DNA of 64,000 nt from Lineus longissimus. Taxonomy: Eukaryota; Nemertea; Pilidiophora; Heteronemertea; Lineidae. Numbering within the stretch: position 1 is the first letter of the stretch; every line of letters starts with the position of its first letter. Of this stretch, positions 51,028-63,969 are shown piece by piece. The notes beneath the pieces are model-generated. The model was not told the origin of the DNA. It saw only the letters and a list, made by a program, of their open reading frames with translations, and did no database searches. The stretch is taken from the NCBI RefSeq assembly GCF_910592395.1, contig NC_088324.1, positions 4,180,953-4,244,952 of the forward strand. Direction: 5' to 3'. The position numbers were made by a program, and so were the translations under genes.

Positions 51028-54000
51028 CAATTTCGAGATTCTACGATGATAAGTTGTCGTTCGATAGCGATATTACACGACTGGCGATGAATGTCGGTCG
51101 GAGATGGTGCGCGTCGCGACCGATCACGTTCATTTTGGTTATACAGAGTCAAGATGACCAATTGGACAAATTGAGACCGCAATTTCGAGATTCTGCGATG
51201 ATAAGTTGTCATTCGACTAGCGATATTACACGACTGGCGATGACTGTCGGTCGACGATGGCGTTGTCGCGAACGATCACGTTCATTTTGGTTATACAGAG
51301 TCAAGATGACCGATTGGACAAACTGAGACCGCAATTTCGAGATTCTGCGATGATAAGTTGTCATTCGACTAGAGATAATACACGACTAGCGATGACAGTT
51401 GGTCGGTGATGGCGCTCGTCGCGACCGATCACGGTCATTTTGGTTATACAGAGTCGGAATGAGCGATTGGACAAACTGAGACCACAATTTCGAGATTCTG
51501 CGATGATAAGTTGTCATTCGATAGCAATATTACACGACTGGCGATGAAAGTTGGTCGGAGATGGTGCTCGTCGCGACCGATCACGTTCATTTTGGTTATA
51601 CAGAGTCAAGATGACCGATTGGACAAATTGAGACTGCAATTTCGAGATTCTGCGATGATAAGTTGTCATTCTACGTGCAATATTACATGACTTGTGATGA
51701 CGGTCGGTCGGCGATGGCGCTCGTCGCGACCGATCACGCTCATTTTGGTTATACAGAGTCGAGATGACAGATGGACAAACTGAGACCGCAATTTCGAGAT
51801 TCTGCGATGATAAGTTTTCATTCGACTAGCGATATTACACGACTGGCGATGACGGTCGGTCGGCGATGGCGCTCGTCGCGACCGATCACGCTCATTTTGG
51901 TTATACAGAGTCGAGATGCCCGATTGGACAAACTGAGACTGCAATTTCGAGATTCTACGATGATAAGTTGTCGTTCGATAGCGATATTACACGACTGGCG
52001 ATGAATGTCGGTCGGAGATGGTGCGCGTCGCGACCGATCACGTTCATTTGGTTATACAGAGTCAAGATGACCGATTGGACAAACTGAGACCGCAATTTCG
52101 AGATTCTGCGATGATAAGTTGTCATACGACTAGCGATATTACACGACTGGCGATGACTGTCGGTCGGCGATGGCGTTGTCGCGAACGATCACGTTCATTT
52201 TGGTTATACAGAGTCAAGATGACTGATTGGACAAACTGAGACCGCAATTTCGAGATTCTGCGATGATAAGTTGTCATTCGACTAGAGATATTACACGACT
52301 AGCGATGACAGTTGGTCGGCGATGGCGCTCGTCGCGACCGATCACGGTCATTTTGGTTATACAGAGTCGAGATGACCGATTGGACAAACTGAGACCACAA
52401 TTTCAAGATTCTGCGATGATAAGTTGTCATTCGATAGCGATATTGCACTACTGGCGATGAAAGTCGGTCGGCGATGGCGCTCGTCGCGACCGATCTTGTT
52501 CATTTTGGTTATACAGAGTCAAGATGACCGATTGGACAAACTGAGACCGCAATTTCGAGATTCTGCGATGATAAGTTTTCATTCGACTGGCAATATTACG
52601 CGACTGGCGATGACGGTCGGTCGGCGAAGGCGCTCGTCGCGACCGATCACACTCATTTTGGTTATACAGAGTCGAGATGCCCAATTGGACAAACTGAGAC
52701 TGCAATTTCGAGATTCTACGATGATAAGTTGTCGTTCGATAGCGATATTACACGACTGGCGATGAATGTCGGTCGGAGATGGTGCTCGTCGCGACCGATC
52801 ACGTTCATTTGGTTATACTGAGTCAAGATGACCGATTGGACAAACTGAGACCGCAATTTCGAGATTCTTCGATGATAAGTTGTCATTTGACTAGCGATAT
52901 TACACGACTGGCGATGACTGTCGGTCGGCGATGGCGTTGTCGCGAACGATCACGTTCATTTTGGTTATACAGAGTCAAGATGACCGATTGGACAAACTGA
53001 GACCGCAATTTCGAGATTCTGCGATGATAAGTTGTCATTCGACTAGAGATATTACACGACTAGCGATTACAGTTGGTCGGTGATGGCGCTCGTCGCGACC
53101 GATCACGGTCATTTTGGTTATACAGAGTCGGAATGAGCGATTGGACAAACTGAGACCACAATTTCGAGATTCTGCGATGATAAGTTGTCATTCGATAGCA
53201 AAATTACACGACTGGCGATGAAAGTTGGCCGGAGATGGTGCTCGTCGCGACCGATCACGTTCATTTTGGTTATACAGAGTCAAGATGACCGATTGGACAA
53301 ATTGAGACTGCAATTTCGAGATTCTGCGATGATAAGTTGTCATTCTACGTGCAATATTACACGACTTGCCGATGACGGTCGGTCAGCGATGGCGCTCGTC
53401 GCGACCGATCACGCTCATTTTGGTTATACAGAGTCGAGATGACTGATGGACAAACTGAGACCGCAATTTCGAGATTCTGCGATGATAAGTTTTCATTCGA
53501 CTAGCGATATTACACGACTGGCGATGAGGGTCGGTCGGCGATGGCGCTCGTCGTGACCGATCACGCTCATTTTGGTTATACAGAGTCGAGATGCCCGATT
53601 GGACAAACTGAGACTGCAATTTCGAGATTCTACGATGATAAGTTGTCGTTCGATAGCGATATTACACGACTGGCGATGAATGTCGGTCGGAGATGGTGCG
53701 CGTCGCGACCGATCACGTTCATTTTGGTTATACAGAGTCAAGATGACCAATTGGACAAATTGAGACCGCAATTTCGAGATTCTGCGATGATAAGTTGTCA
53801 TTCGACTAGCGATATTACACGACTGGCGATGACTGTCGGTCGGCGATGGCGTTGTCGCGAACGATCACGTTCATTTTGGTTATACAGAGTCAAGATGACC
53901 GATTGGACAAACTGAGACCGCAATTTCGAGATTCTGCGATGATAAGTTGTCATTCGACTAGAGATAATACACGACTAGCGATGACAGTTGGTCGGTGATG

Positions 54001-55747
54001 GCGCTCGTCGCGACCGATCACGGTCATTTTGGTTATACAGAGTCGGAATGAGCGATTGGACAAACTGAGACCACAATTTCGAGATTCTGCGATGATAAGT
54101 TGTCATTCGATAGCAATATTACACGACTGGCGATGAAAGTTGGTCGGAGATGGTGCTCGTCGCGACCGATCACGTTCATTTTGGTTATACAGAGTCAAGA
54201 TGACCGATTGGACAAATTGAGACTGCAATTTCGAGATTCTGCGATGATAAGTTGTCATTCTACGTGCAATATTACATGACTTGTGATGACGGTCGGTCGG
54301 CGATGGCGCTCGTCGCGACCGATCACGCTCATTTTGGTTATACAGAGTCGAGATGACAGATGGACAAACTGAGACCGCAATTTCGAGATTCTGCGATGAT
54401 AAGTTTTCATTCGACTAGCGATATTACACGACTGGCGATGACGGTCGGTCGGCGATGGCGCTCGTCGCGACCGATCACGCTCATTTTGGTTATACAGAGT
54501 CGAGATGCCCGATTGGACAAACTGAGACTGCAATTTCGAGATTCTACGATGATAAGTTGTCGTTCGATAGCGATATTACACGACTGGCGATGAATGTCGG
54601 TCGGAGATGGTGCGCGTCGCGACCGATCACGTTCATTTGGTTATACAGAGTCAAGATGACCGATTGGACAAACTGAGACCGCAATTTCGAGATTCTGCGA
54701 TGATAAGTTGTCATACGACTAGCGATATTACACGACTGGCGATGACTGTCGGTCGGCGATGGCGTTGTCGCGAACGATCACGTTCATTTTGGTTATACAG
54801 AGTCAAGATGACTGATTGGACAAACTGAGACCGCAATTTCGAGATTCTGCGATGATAAGTTGTCATTCGACTAGAGATATTACACGACTAGCGATGACAG
54901 TTGGTCGGTGATGGCGCTCGTCGCGACCGATCACGGTCATTTTGGTTATACAGAGTCGGGATGAGCGATTGGACAAACTGAGACCACAATTTCAAGATTC
55001 TGCGATGATAAGTTGTCATTCGATAGCAATATTACACTACTGGCGATGAAAATCGGTCGGCGATGGCGCTCGTCGCGACCGATCACGTTCATTTTGGTTA
55101 TACAGAGTCAAGATGACCGATTGGACAAACTGAGACCGCAATTTCGAGATTCTGCGATGATAAGTTTTCATTCGACTGGCAATATTACGCGACTGGCGAT
55201 GACGGTCGGTCGGCGAAGGCGCTCGTCGCGACCGATCACACTCATTTTGGTTATACAGAGTCGAGATGCCCAATTGGACAAACTGAGACTGCAATTTCGA
55301 GATTCTACGATGATAAGTTGTCGTTCGATAGCGATATTACACGACTGGCGATGAATGTCGGTCGGAGATGGTGCTCGTCGCGACCGATCACGTTCATTTG
55401 GTTATACTGAGTCAAGATGACCGATTGGACAAACTGAGACCGCAATTTCGAGATTCTTCGATGATAAGTTGTCATTTGACTAGCGATATTACACGACTGG
55501 CGATGACTGTCGGTCGGCGATGGCGTTGTCGCGAACGATCACGTTCATTTTGGTTATACAGAGTCAAGATGACCGATTGGACAAACTGAGACCGCAATTT
55601 CGAGATTCTGCGATGATAAGTTGTCATTCGACTAGAGATATTACACGACTAGCGATTACAGTTGGTCGGTGATGGCGCTCGTCGCGACCGATCACGGTCA
55701 TTTTGGTTATACAGAGTCGGAATGAGCGATTGGACAAACTGAGACCA
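50570..55747 (+). repeat. Tandem duplication, 2,589-bp unit (17 monomers)
   Basis: 50570-53158 repeats as 53159-55747. The joint is the chimeric D monomer 53159-53310. Shared variants are ACATGACTTGTGATGACGG, GTCATACGACTAGCG, CATTTGGTTATACTGAG, GATTCTTCGATG and GCGATTACAGTTGG. One block near 52.3-52.5 kb differs between copies: the first has GATAGCGATATTGCACTAC and GACCGATCTTGTTC, the second has the ordinary D' form. Confidence 0.86.
53159..53310 (+). repeat. Chimeric D''/D monomer at duplication joint
   Basis: The first part is D'' (AGCAAAATTACACG, GTTGGCCGG). The tail is ordinary D (GTCAAGATGACCGATTGG, ACAAATTGAGACTG). Seven other D'' monomers I noted (for example 36.84, 55.75 and 63.69 kb) have the tail GTCGAGATGACTGATGG. 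The exchange therefore lies between about 53232 and 53281. Confidence 0.87.
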
Positions 55748-58700
55748 CAATTTCGAGATTCTGCGATGATAAGTTGTCATTCGATAGCAAAATTACACGA
55801 CTGGCGATGAAAGTTGGCCGGAGATGGTGCTCGTCGCGACCGATCACTTTCATTTTGGTTATACAGAGTCGAGATGACTGATGGACAAACTGAGACCGCA
55901 ATTTCGAGATTCTGCGATGATAAGTTTTCATTCGACTAGCGATATTACACGACTGGCGATGACGGTCGGTCGGTGATGGCGCTCGTCGCGACCGATCACG
56001 CTCATTTTGGTTATACAGAGTCGAGATGCCCGATTGGACAAACTGAGACTGCAATTTCGAGATTCTACGATGATAAGTTGTCGTTCGATAGCGATATTAC
56101 ACGACTGGCGATGAATGTCGGTCGGAGATGGTGCGAGTCGCGACCGATCACGTTCATTTTGGTTATACAGAGTCAAGATGACCAATTGGACAAACTGAGA
56201 CCGCAATTTCGAGATTCTGCGATGATAAGTTGTCATTCGACTAGCGATATTACACGACTGGCGATAACTGTCGGTCGGCGATGGCGTTGTCGCGAACGAT
56301 CACGTTCATTTTGGTTATACAGAGTCAAGATGACCGATTGGACAAAATGAGACCGCAATTTCGAGATTCTGCGATGATAAGTTGTCATTCGACTAGAGAT
56401 ATTAAACGACTAGCTATGACAGTTGGTCGGTGATGGCGCTCATCGCGACCGATCACGCTCATTTTGGTTATACAGAGTCGGAATGAGCGATTGGACAAAC
56501 TGAGACCACAATTTCGAGATTCTGCGATGATAAGTTGTCATTCGATAGCAATATTACACGACTGGCGATGAAAGTTGGTCGGAGATGGTGCTCGTCGCGA
56601 CCGATCACGCTCATTTTGGTTATACAGAGTCAAGATGACCGATTGGACAAATTCAGACTGCAATTTCGAGATTCTCCGATGATAAGTTGTCATTCTACGT
56701 GCAATATTACACGACTTGCGATGACGGTCGGTCGGCGATGGCGCTCGTCGCGACCGATCACGATGATTTTGGTTATACAGAGTCGAGATGACCGATGGAC
56801 AAACTGAGACTGCATTTTCGAGATTCTGTGATGATAAGTTGTCACTCGACTAACGATATAAGACTAGTGGCGATAAAGGTCCGTCGGCGATGGCGCTCGT
56901 CGCGACCGATCACGCTCATTTTGGTTATACAGAGTCGAGATGACTGATGGACAAACTGAGACCGCAATTTCGAGATTCTGCGATGATAAGTTTTCATTCG
57001 ACTAGCGATATTACACGACTGGCGATGACGGTCGGTCGGCGATGGCGCTCGTCGCGACCGATCACGCTCATTTTGGTTATACAGAGTCGAGATGCCCGAT
57101 TGGACAAACTGAGACTGCAATTTCGAGATTCTACGATGATAAGTTGTCATTCGATAGCGATATTACACGACTGGCGATGAATGTCGGTCGGAGATGGTGC
57201 GCGTCGCGACCGATCACGTTCATTTTGGTTATACAGAGTGAAGATGACCGATTGGACAAACTGAGACCGCAATTTCGAGATTCTGCGATGATAAGTTGTC
57301 ATTCGACTAGAGATATTACACGACTAGCGATGACAGTTGGTCGGTGATGGCGCTCGTCGCGACCGATCACGCTCATTTTGGTTATACAGAGTCGGAATGA
57401 GCGATTGGACAAACTGAGACCACAATTTCGAGATTCTGCGATGATAAGTTGTCATTCGATAGCAATATTACACGACTGGCGATGAAAGTTGGTCGGAGAT
57501 GGTGCTCGTCGCGACCGATCACGTTCATTTTGGTTATACAGAGTCAAGATGACCGATTGGACAAATTGAGACTGCAATTTCGAGATTCTGCGATGATAAG
57601 TTGTCATTCTACGTGCAATATTACACGACTTGCGATGACGGTCGGTCGGCGATGGCGCTCGTCGCGACCGATCACGCTCATTTTGGTTATACAGAGTCGA
57701 GATGACCGATGGACAAACTGAGACTGCATTTTCGAGATTCTGTGATGATAAGTTGTCACTCGACTAACGATATAAGACTAGTGGCGATGACGGTCGGTTG
57801 GCGATGGCGCTCGTCGCCACCGATCACGCTCATTTTGATTATTCAGAGTCGAGATGACTGATGGACAAACTGAGACCACATTTTCGAGATTCTGCGATGA
57901 TAAGTTTTCATTCGACTAGCGATATTACACGACTGGCGATGACGGTCGGTCGGCGATGGCGCTCGTCGCGACCGATCACGCTCATTTTGGTTATACAGAG
58001 TCGAGATGCCTGATTGGACAAACTGAGACTGCAATTTCGAGATTCTACGATGATAAGTTGTCGTTCGATAGCGATATTACACGACTGGTGGTGAATGTCG
58101 GTCGGAGATGGTGCGCGTCGTGACCGATCACGTTCATTTTGGTTATACAGAGTCAAGATGACCGATTGGACAAACTGAGACCGCAATTTCGAGATTCTGC
58201 GATGATAAGTTGTCATTTGACTAGCGATATTACACGACTGGCGATGACTGTCGGTCGGCGATGGCGTTGTCGCGAACGATCACGTTCATTTTGGTTATAC
58301 AGAGTCAAGATGACTGATTGGACAAACTGAGACCGCAATTTCGAGATTCTGCGATGATAAGTTGTCATTCGACTAGAGATATTACACGACTAGCGATGAC
58401 AGTTGGTCGGTGATGGCGCTCGTCGCGACCGATCACGGTCATTTTGGTTATACAGAGTCGGGATGAGCGATTGGACAAACTGAGACCACAATTTCAAGAT
58501 TCTGCGATGATAAGTTGTCATTCGATAGCAATATTACACTACTGGCGATGAAAATCGGTCGGCGATGGCGCTCGTCGCGACCGATCACGTTCATTTTGGT
58601 TATACAGAGTCAAGATGACCGATTGGACAAACTGAGACCGCAATTTCGAGATTCTGCGATGATAAGTTTTCATTCGACTGGCAATATTACGCGACTGGCG

Positions 58701-59554
58701 ATGACGGTCGGTCGGCGAAGGCGCTCGTCGCGACCGATCACACTCATTTTGGTTATACAGAGTCGAGATGCCCAATTGGACAAACTCAGACTGGAATTTC
58801 GAGATTCTACGATGATAAGTTCTCGTTCGATAGCGATATTACACGACTGGCGATGAATGTCGGTCAGAGATGGTGCTCGTCGCGACCGATCACGTTCATT
58901 TTGGTTATACAGAGTCAAGATGACCGATTGGACAAACTGAGACCGCAATTTCGAGATTCTGCGATGATAAGTTGTCATTCGACTAGCGATATTACACGAC
59001 TGGCGATGACTGTCGGTCGGCGATGGCGTTGTCGCGAACGATCACGTTCATTTTGGTTATACAGAGTCAAGATGACCGATTGGACAAACTGAGACCGCAA
59101 TTTCGAGATTCTGCGATGATAAGTTGTCATTCGACTAGAGATATTACACGACTAGCGATGACAGTTGGTCGTTGATGGCGCTCGTCGCGACCGATCACGG
59201 TCATTTTTGTTATACAGAGTCGGAATGAGCGATTGGACAAACTGAGACCACAATTTCGAGATTCTGCGATGATAAGTTGTCATTCGATAGCAAAATTACA
59301 CGATTGGCGATGAAAGTTGGCCGGAGATGGTGCTCGTCGCGACCGATCACGTTCATTTTGGTTATACAGAGTCGAGATGACTGATGGACAAACTGAGACC
59401 GCAATTTCGAGATTCTGCGATGATAAGTTTTCATTCGACTAGCGATATTACACGACTGGCGATGACGGTCGGTCGGCGATGGCGCTCGTCGCGACCGATC
59501 ACGCTCATTTTGGTTATACAGAGTCGAGATGCCCGATTGGACAAACTGAGACTG

Positions 59555-60010
59555 CAATTTCGAGATTCTACGATGATAAGTTGTCATTCGATAGCGATAC
59601 TACACGACTTGCGATGACGGTCGGTCGGCGATGGCGGTCGTCGCGACCGATCACGCTCATTTTGGTTATACATAGTCGAGATGACCGATGGACAAACTGA
59701 GACTGCATTTTCGAGATTCTGTGATGATAAGTTGTCACTCGACTAACGATATAAGACTAGTGGCGATGAAGGTCGGTCGGCGATGGCGCTCGTCGCGACC
59801 GATCACGCTCATTTTGGTTATACAGAGTCGAGATGACTGATGGACAAACTGAGACCGCAATTTCGAGATTCTGCGATGATAAGTTTTCATTCGACTAGCG
59901 ATATTACACGACTGGCGATGACGGTTGGTCGGCGATGGCGCTCGTCGCGACCGATCACGCTCATTTTGGTTATACAGAGTCGAGATGCCCGATTGGACAA
60001 ACTGAGACTG
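59555..60010 (+). repeat. Short three-monomer module with A/E chimera (456 bp)
   Basis: A-type starts are only 456 bp apart (59555 to 60011). The first monomer begins as A (ATTCTACGATG), has CGATACTACACGACTTGCG and continues as E with GGCGGTCGTCGCG and ACATAGTCGAG. F and G follow. The same arrangement is at 42296-42751 in the left large copy, so this chimera predates the 17.5-kb duplication. Confidence 0.83.
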
Positions 60011-60662
60011 CAATTTCGAGATTCTACGATGATAAGTTGTCATTCGATAGCGATATTACACGACTGGCGATGACGGTCGGTCGGCGATTGCGCTCGTCGC
60101 GACCGATCACGCTCATTTTGGTTATACAGAGTCAAGATGACCGATTGGACAAACTGAGACCGCAATTTCGAGATTCTGCGATGATAAGTTGTCATTCGAC
60201 TAGAGATATTACACGACTAGCGATGACAGTTGGTCGGTGATGGCGCTCGTCGCGACCGATCACGCTCATTTTGGTTATACAGAGTCGGAATGAGCGATTG
60301 GACAAACTGAGACCACAATTTCGAGATTCTGCGATGATAAGTTGTCATTCGATAGCAATATTACACGACTGGCGATGAAAGTTGGTCGGAGATGGTGCTC
60401 GTCGCGACCGATCACGTTCATTTTGGTTATACAGAGTCAAGATGACCGATTGGACAAATTGAGACTGCAATTTCGAGATTCTGCGATGATAAGTTGTCAT
60501 TCTACGTGCAATATTACACGACATGCGATGACGGTCGGTCGGCGATGGCGCTCGTCGCGACCGATCACGCTCATTTTGGTTATACAGAGTCGAGATGACC
60601 GATGGACAAACTGAGACTGCATTTTCGAGATTCTGTGATGATAAGTTGTCACTCGACTAACG

Positions 60663-60670
60663 ATATAAGA
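60663..60670 (+). other. Empty insertion site paralogous to the foldback element
   Basis: In the right large copy the F monomer reads CGATATAAGACTAGTGG without interruption, with ATATAAGA present once. Flanking sequence aligns to both sides of the element (offset 17,259 before it, 16,146 after it; the difference of 1,113 bp equals the 1,105-bp element plus one 8-bp target copy). Confidence 0.93.
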
Positions 60671-60924
60671 CTAGTGGCGATGACGGTCGTTTGGCGATGG
60701 CGCTCGTCGCGACCGATCACGCTCATTTTGGTTATTCAGAGTCGAGATGACTGATGGACAAACTGAGACCACATTTTCGAGATTCTGCGATGATAAGTTT
60801 TCATTCGACTAGCGATGTTACACGACTGGCGATGACGGTCGGTCGGCGATGGCGCTCGTCGCGACCGATCACGCTCATTTTGGTTATACAGAGTCGAGAT
60901 GCCTGATTGGACAAACTGAGACTG

Positions 60925-63900
60925 CAATTTCGAGATGCTACGATGATAAGTTGTCGTTCGATAGCGATATTACACGACTGGCGATGAATGTCGGTCGGAG
61001 ATGGTGCGCGTCGCGACCGATCACGTTCATTTTGGTTATACAGAGTCAAGATGACCGATTGGACAAACTGAGACCGCAATTTCGAGATTCTGCGATGATA
61101 AGTTGTCATTCGACTAGCGATATTACACGACTGGCGATGACTGTCGGTCGGCGATGGCGTTGTCGCGAACGATCACGTTCATTTTGGTTATACAGAGTCA
61201 AGATGACTGATTGGACAAACTGAGACCGCAATTTCGAGATTCTGCGATGATAAGTTGTCATTCGACTAGAGATATTACACGACTAGCGATGACAGTTGGT
61301 CGGTGATGGCGCTCGTCGCGACCGATCACGGTCATTTTGGTTATACAGAGTCGGGATGAGCGATTGGACAAACTGAGACCACAATTTCAAGATTCTGCGA
61401 TGATAAGTTGTCATTCGATAGCAATATTACACTACTGGCGATGAAAATAGGTCGGCGATGGCGCTCGTCGCGACCGATCACGTTCATTTTGGTTATACAG
61501 AGTCAAGATAACCGATTGGACAAACTGAGACCGCAATTTCGAGATTCTGCGATGATAAGTTTTCATTCGACTGGCAATATTACGCGACTGGCGATGACGG
61601 TCGGTCGGCGAAGGCGCTCGTCGCGACCAATCACACTCATTTTGGTTATACAGAGTCGAGATGCCCAATTGGACAAACTGAGACTGCAATTTCGAGATTC
61701 TACGATGATAAGTTGTCGTTCGATAGCGATATTACACGACTGGCGATGAATGTCGGTCGGAGATGGTGCTCGTCGCGACCGATCACGTTCATTTTGGTTA
61801 TACACAGTCAAGATGACCGATTGGAGAAACTGAGACCGCAATTTCGAGATTCTGCGATGATAAGTTGTCATTCGACTAGCGATATTACACGACTGGCGAT
61901 GACTGTCGGTCGGCGATGGCGTTGTCGCGAACGATCACATTCATTTTGGTTATACAGAGTCAAGATGACCGATTGGACAAACTGAGACCGCAATTTCGAG
62001 ATTCTGCGATGATAAGTTGTCATTCGACTAGAGATATTACACGACTAGCGATGACAGTTGGTCGTTGATGGCGCTCGTCGCGACCGATCACGGTCATTTT
62101 GGTTATACAGAGTCGGAATGAGCGATTGGACAAACTGAGACCACAATTTCGAGATTCTGCGATGATAAGTTGTCATTCGATAGCAAAATTACACGACTGG
62201 CGATGAAAGTTGGCCGGAGATGGTGCTCGTCGCGACCGATCACGTTCATTTTGGTTATACAGAGTCGAGATGACTGATGGACAAACTGAGACCACATTTT
62301 CGAGATTCTGCGATGATAAGTTTTCATTCGACTAGCGATATTACACGACTGGTGATGACGGTCGGTCGGCGATGGCGCTCGTCGCGACCGATCACGCTCA
62401 TTTTGGTTATACAGAGTCGAGATGCCTGATTGGACAAACTGAGACTGCAATTTCGAGATTCTACGATGATAAGTTGTCGTTCGATAGCGATATTACACGA
62501 CTGGCGATGAATGTCGGTCGGAGATGGTGCGCGTCGCGACCGATCACGTTCATTTTGGTTATACAGAGTCAAGATGACCGATTTGACAAACTGAGACCGC
62601 AATTTCGAAATTCTGCGATGATAAGTTGTCATTCGACTAGCGATATTACACGACTGGCGATGACTGTCGGTCGGCGATGGCGTTGTCGCGAACGACCACG
62701 TTCATTTTGGTTATACAGAGTCAAGATGACTGATTGGACAAACTGAGACCGCAATTTCGAGATTCTGCGATGATAAGTTGTCATTCGACTAGAGATATTA
62801 CACGACTAGCGATGACAGTTGGTCGGTGATGGCGCTCGTCGCGACCGATCACGGTCATTTTGGTTATACAGAGTCGGGATGAGCGATTGGACAAACTGAG
62901 ACCACAATTTCAAGATTCTGCGATGATAAGTTGTCATTCGATAGCAATATTACACTACTGGAGATGAAAATCGGTCGGCGATGGCGCTCGTCGCGACCGA
63001 TCACGTTCATTTTGGTTATACAGAGTCAAGATGACCGATTGGACAAACTGAGACCGCAATTTCGAGATTCTGCGATGATAAGTTTTCATTCGACTGGCAA
63101 TATTACGCGACTGGCGATGACGGTCGGTCGGCGAAGGCGCTCGTCGCGACCGATCACACTCATTTTGGTTATACAGAGTCGAGATGCCCAATTGGACAAA
63201 CTCAGACTGCAATTTCGAGATTCTACGATGATAAGTTCTCGTTCGATAGCGATATTACACGACTGGCGATGAATGTCGGTCGGAGATGGTGCTCGTCGCG
63301 ACCGATCACGTTCATTTTGGTTATACAGAGTCAAGATGACCGATTGGACAAACTGAGACCGCAATTTCGAGATTCTGCGATGATAAGTTGTCATTTGACT
63401 AGCGATATTACACGACTGGCGATGACTGTCAGTCGGCGATGGCGTTGTCGCGAACGATCACGTTCATTTTGGTTATACAGAGTCAAGATGACCGATTGGA
63501 CAAACTGAGACCGCAATTTCGAGATTCTGCGATGATAAGTTGTCATTCGACTAGAGATATTACACGACTAGCGATGACAGTTGGTCGTTGATGGCGCTCG
63601 TCGCGACCGATCACGGTCATTTTGGTTATACAGAGTCGGAATGAGCGATTGGACAAACTGAGACCACAATTTCGAGATTCTGCGATGATAAGTTGTCATT
63701 CGATAGCAAAATTACACGACTGGCGATGAAAGTTGGCCGGAGATGGTGCTCGTCGCAACCGATCACGTTCATTTTGGTTATACAGAGTCGAGATGACTGA
63801 TGGACAAACTGAGACCGCAATTTCGAGATTCTGCGATGATAAGTTTTCATTCAACTAGCGATATTACACGACTGGCGATGACGGTCGGTCGGCGATGGCG

Positions 63901-63969
63901 CTCGTCGCGACCGATCACGCTCATTTTGGTTATACAGAGTCGAGATGCCCGATTGGACAAACTGAGACT
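60925..63969 (+). repeat. Two consecutive decamers (1,523 + 1,522 bp)
   Basis: A monomers at 60925, 61687, 62448, 63209 and 63970. Each decamer is A-B-C-D'-G' followed by A-B-C-D''-G. This is the only place in the window where the decamer is directly repeated, so it is the most regular higher-order array here. Copies differ by scattered single-base changes such as CACAGTCAAG at about 61803 and GATTTGACAAAC at about 62580. Confidence 0.85.

Larger units (their letters stand above)
45388..61533 (+). repeat. Right copy of the ~17.5-kb tandem duplication
   Basis: Second copy of 27835-45387, 16,146 bp long. Relative to the left copy it gains one A/G hybrid monomer at 45845, one 915-bp module at 50113-51027 and a 2,589-bp tandem duplication. 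It lacks one monomer near 33.2 kb, a 2,124-bp segment, one 1,675-bp duplication and the foldback element plus one target copy. Over 29261-29999 against 46967-47705 I saw only isolated base changes (for example GACCGATC against GACCCATC), so the duplication looks recent. Confidence 0.84.
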
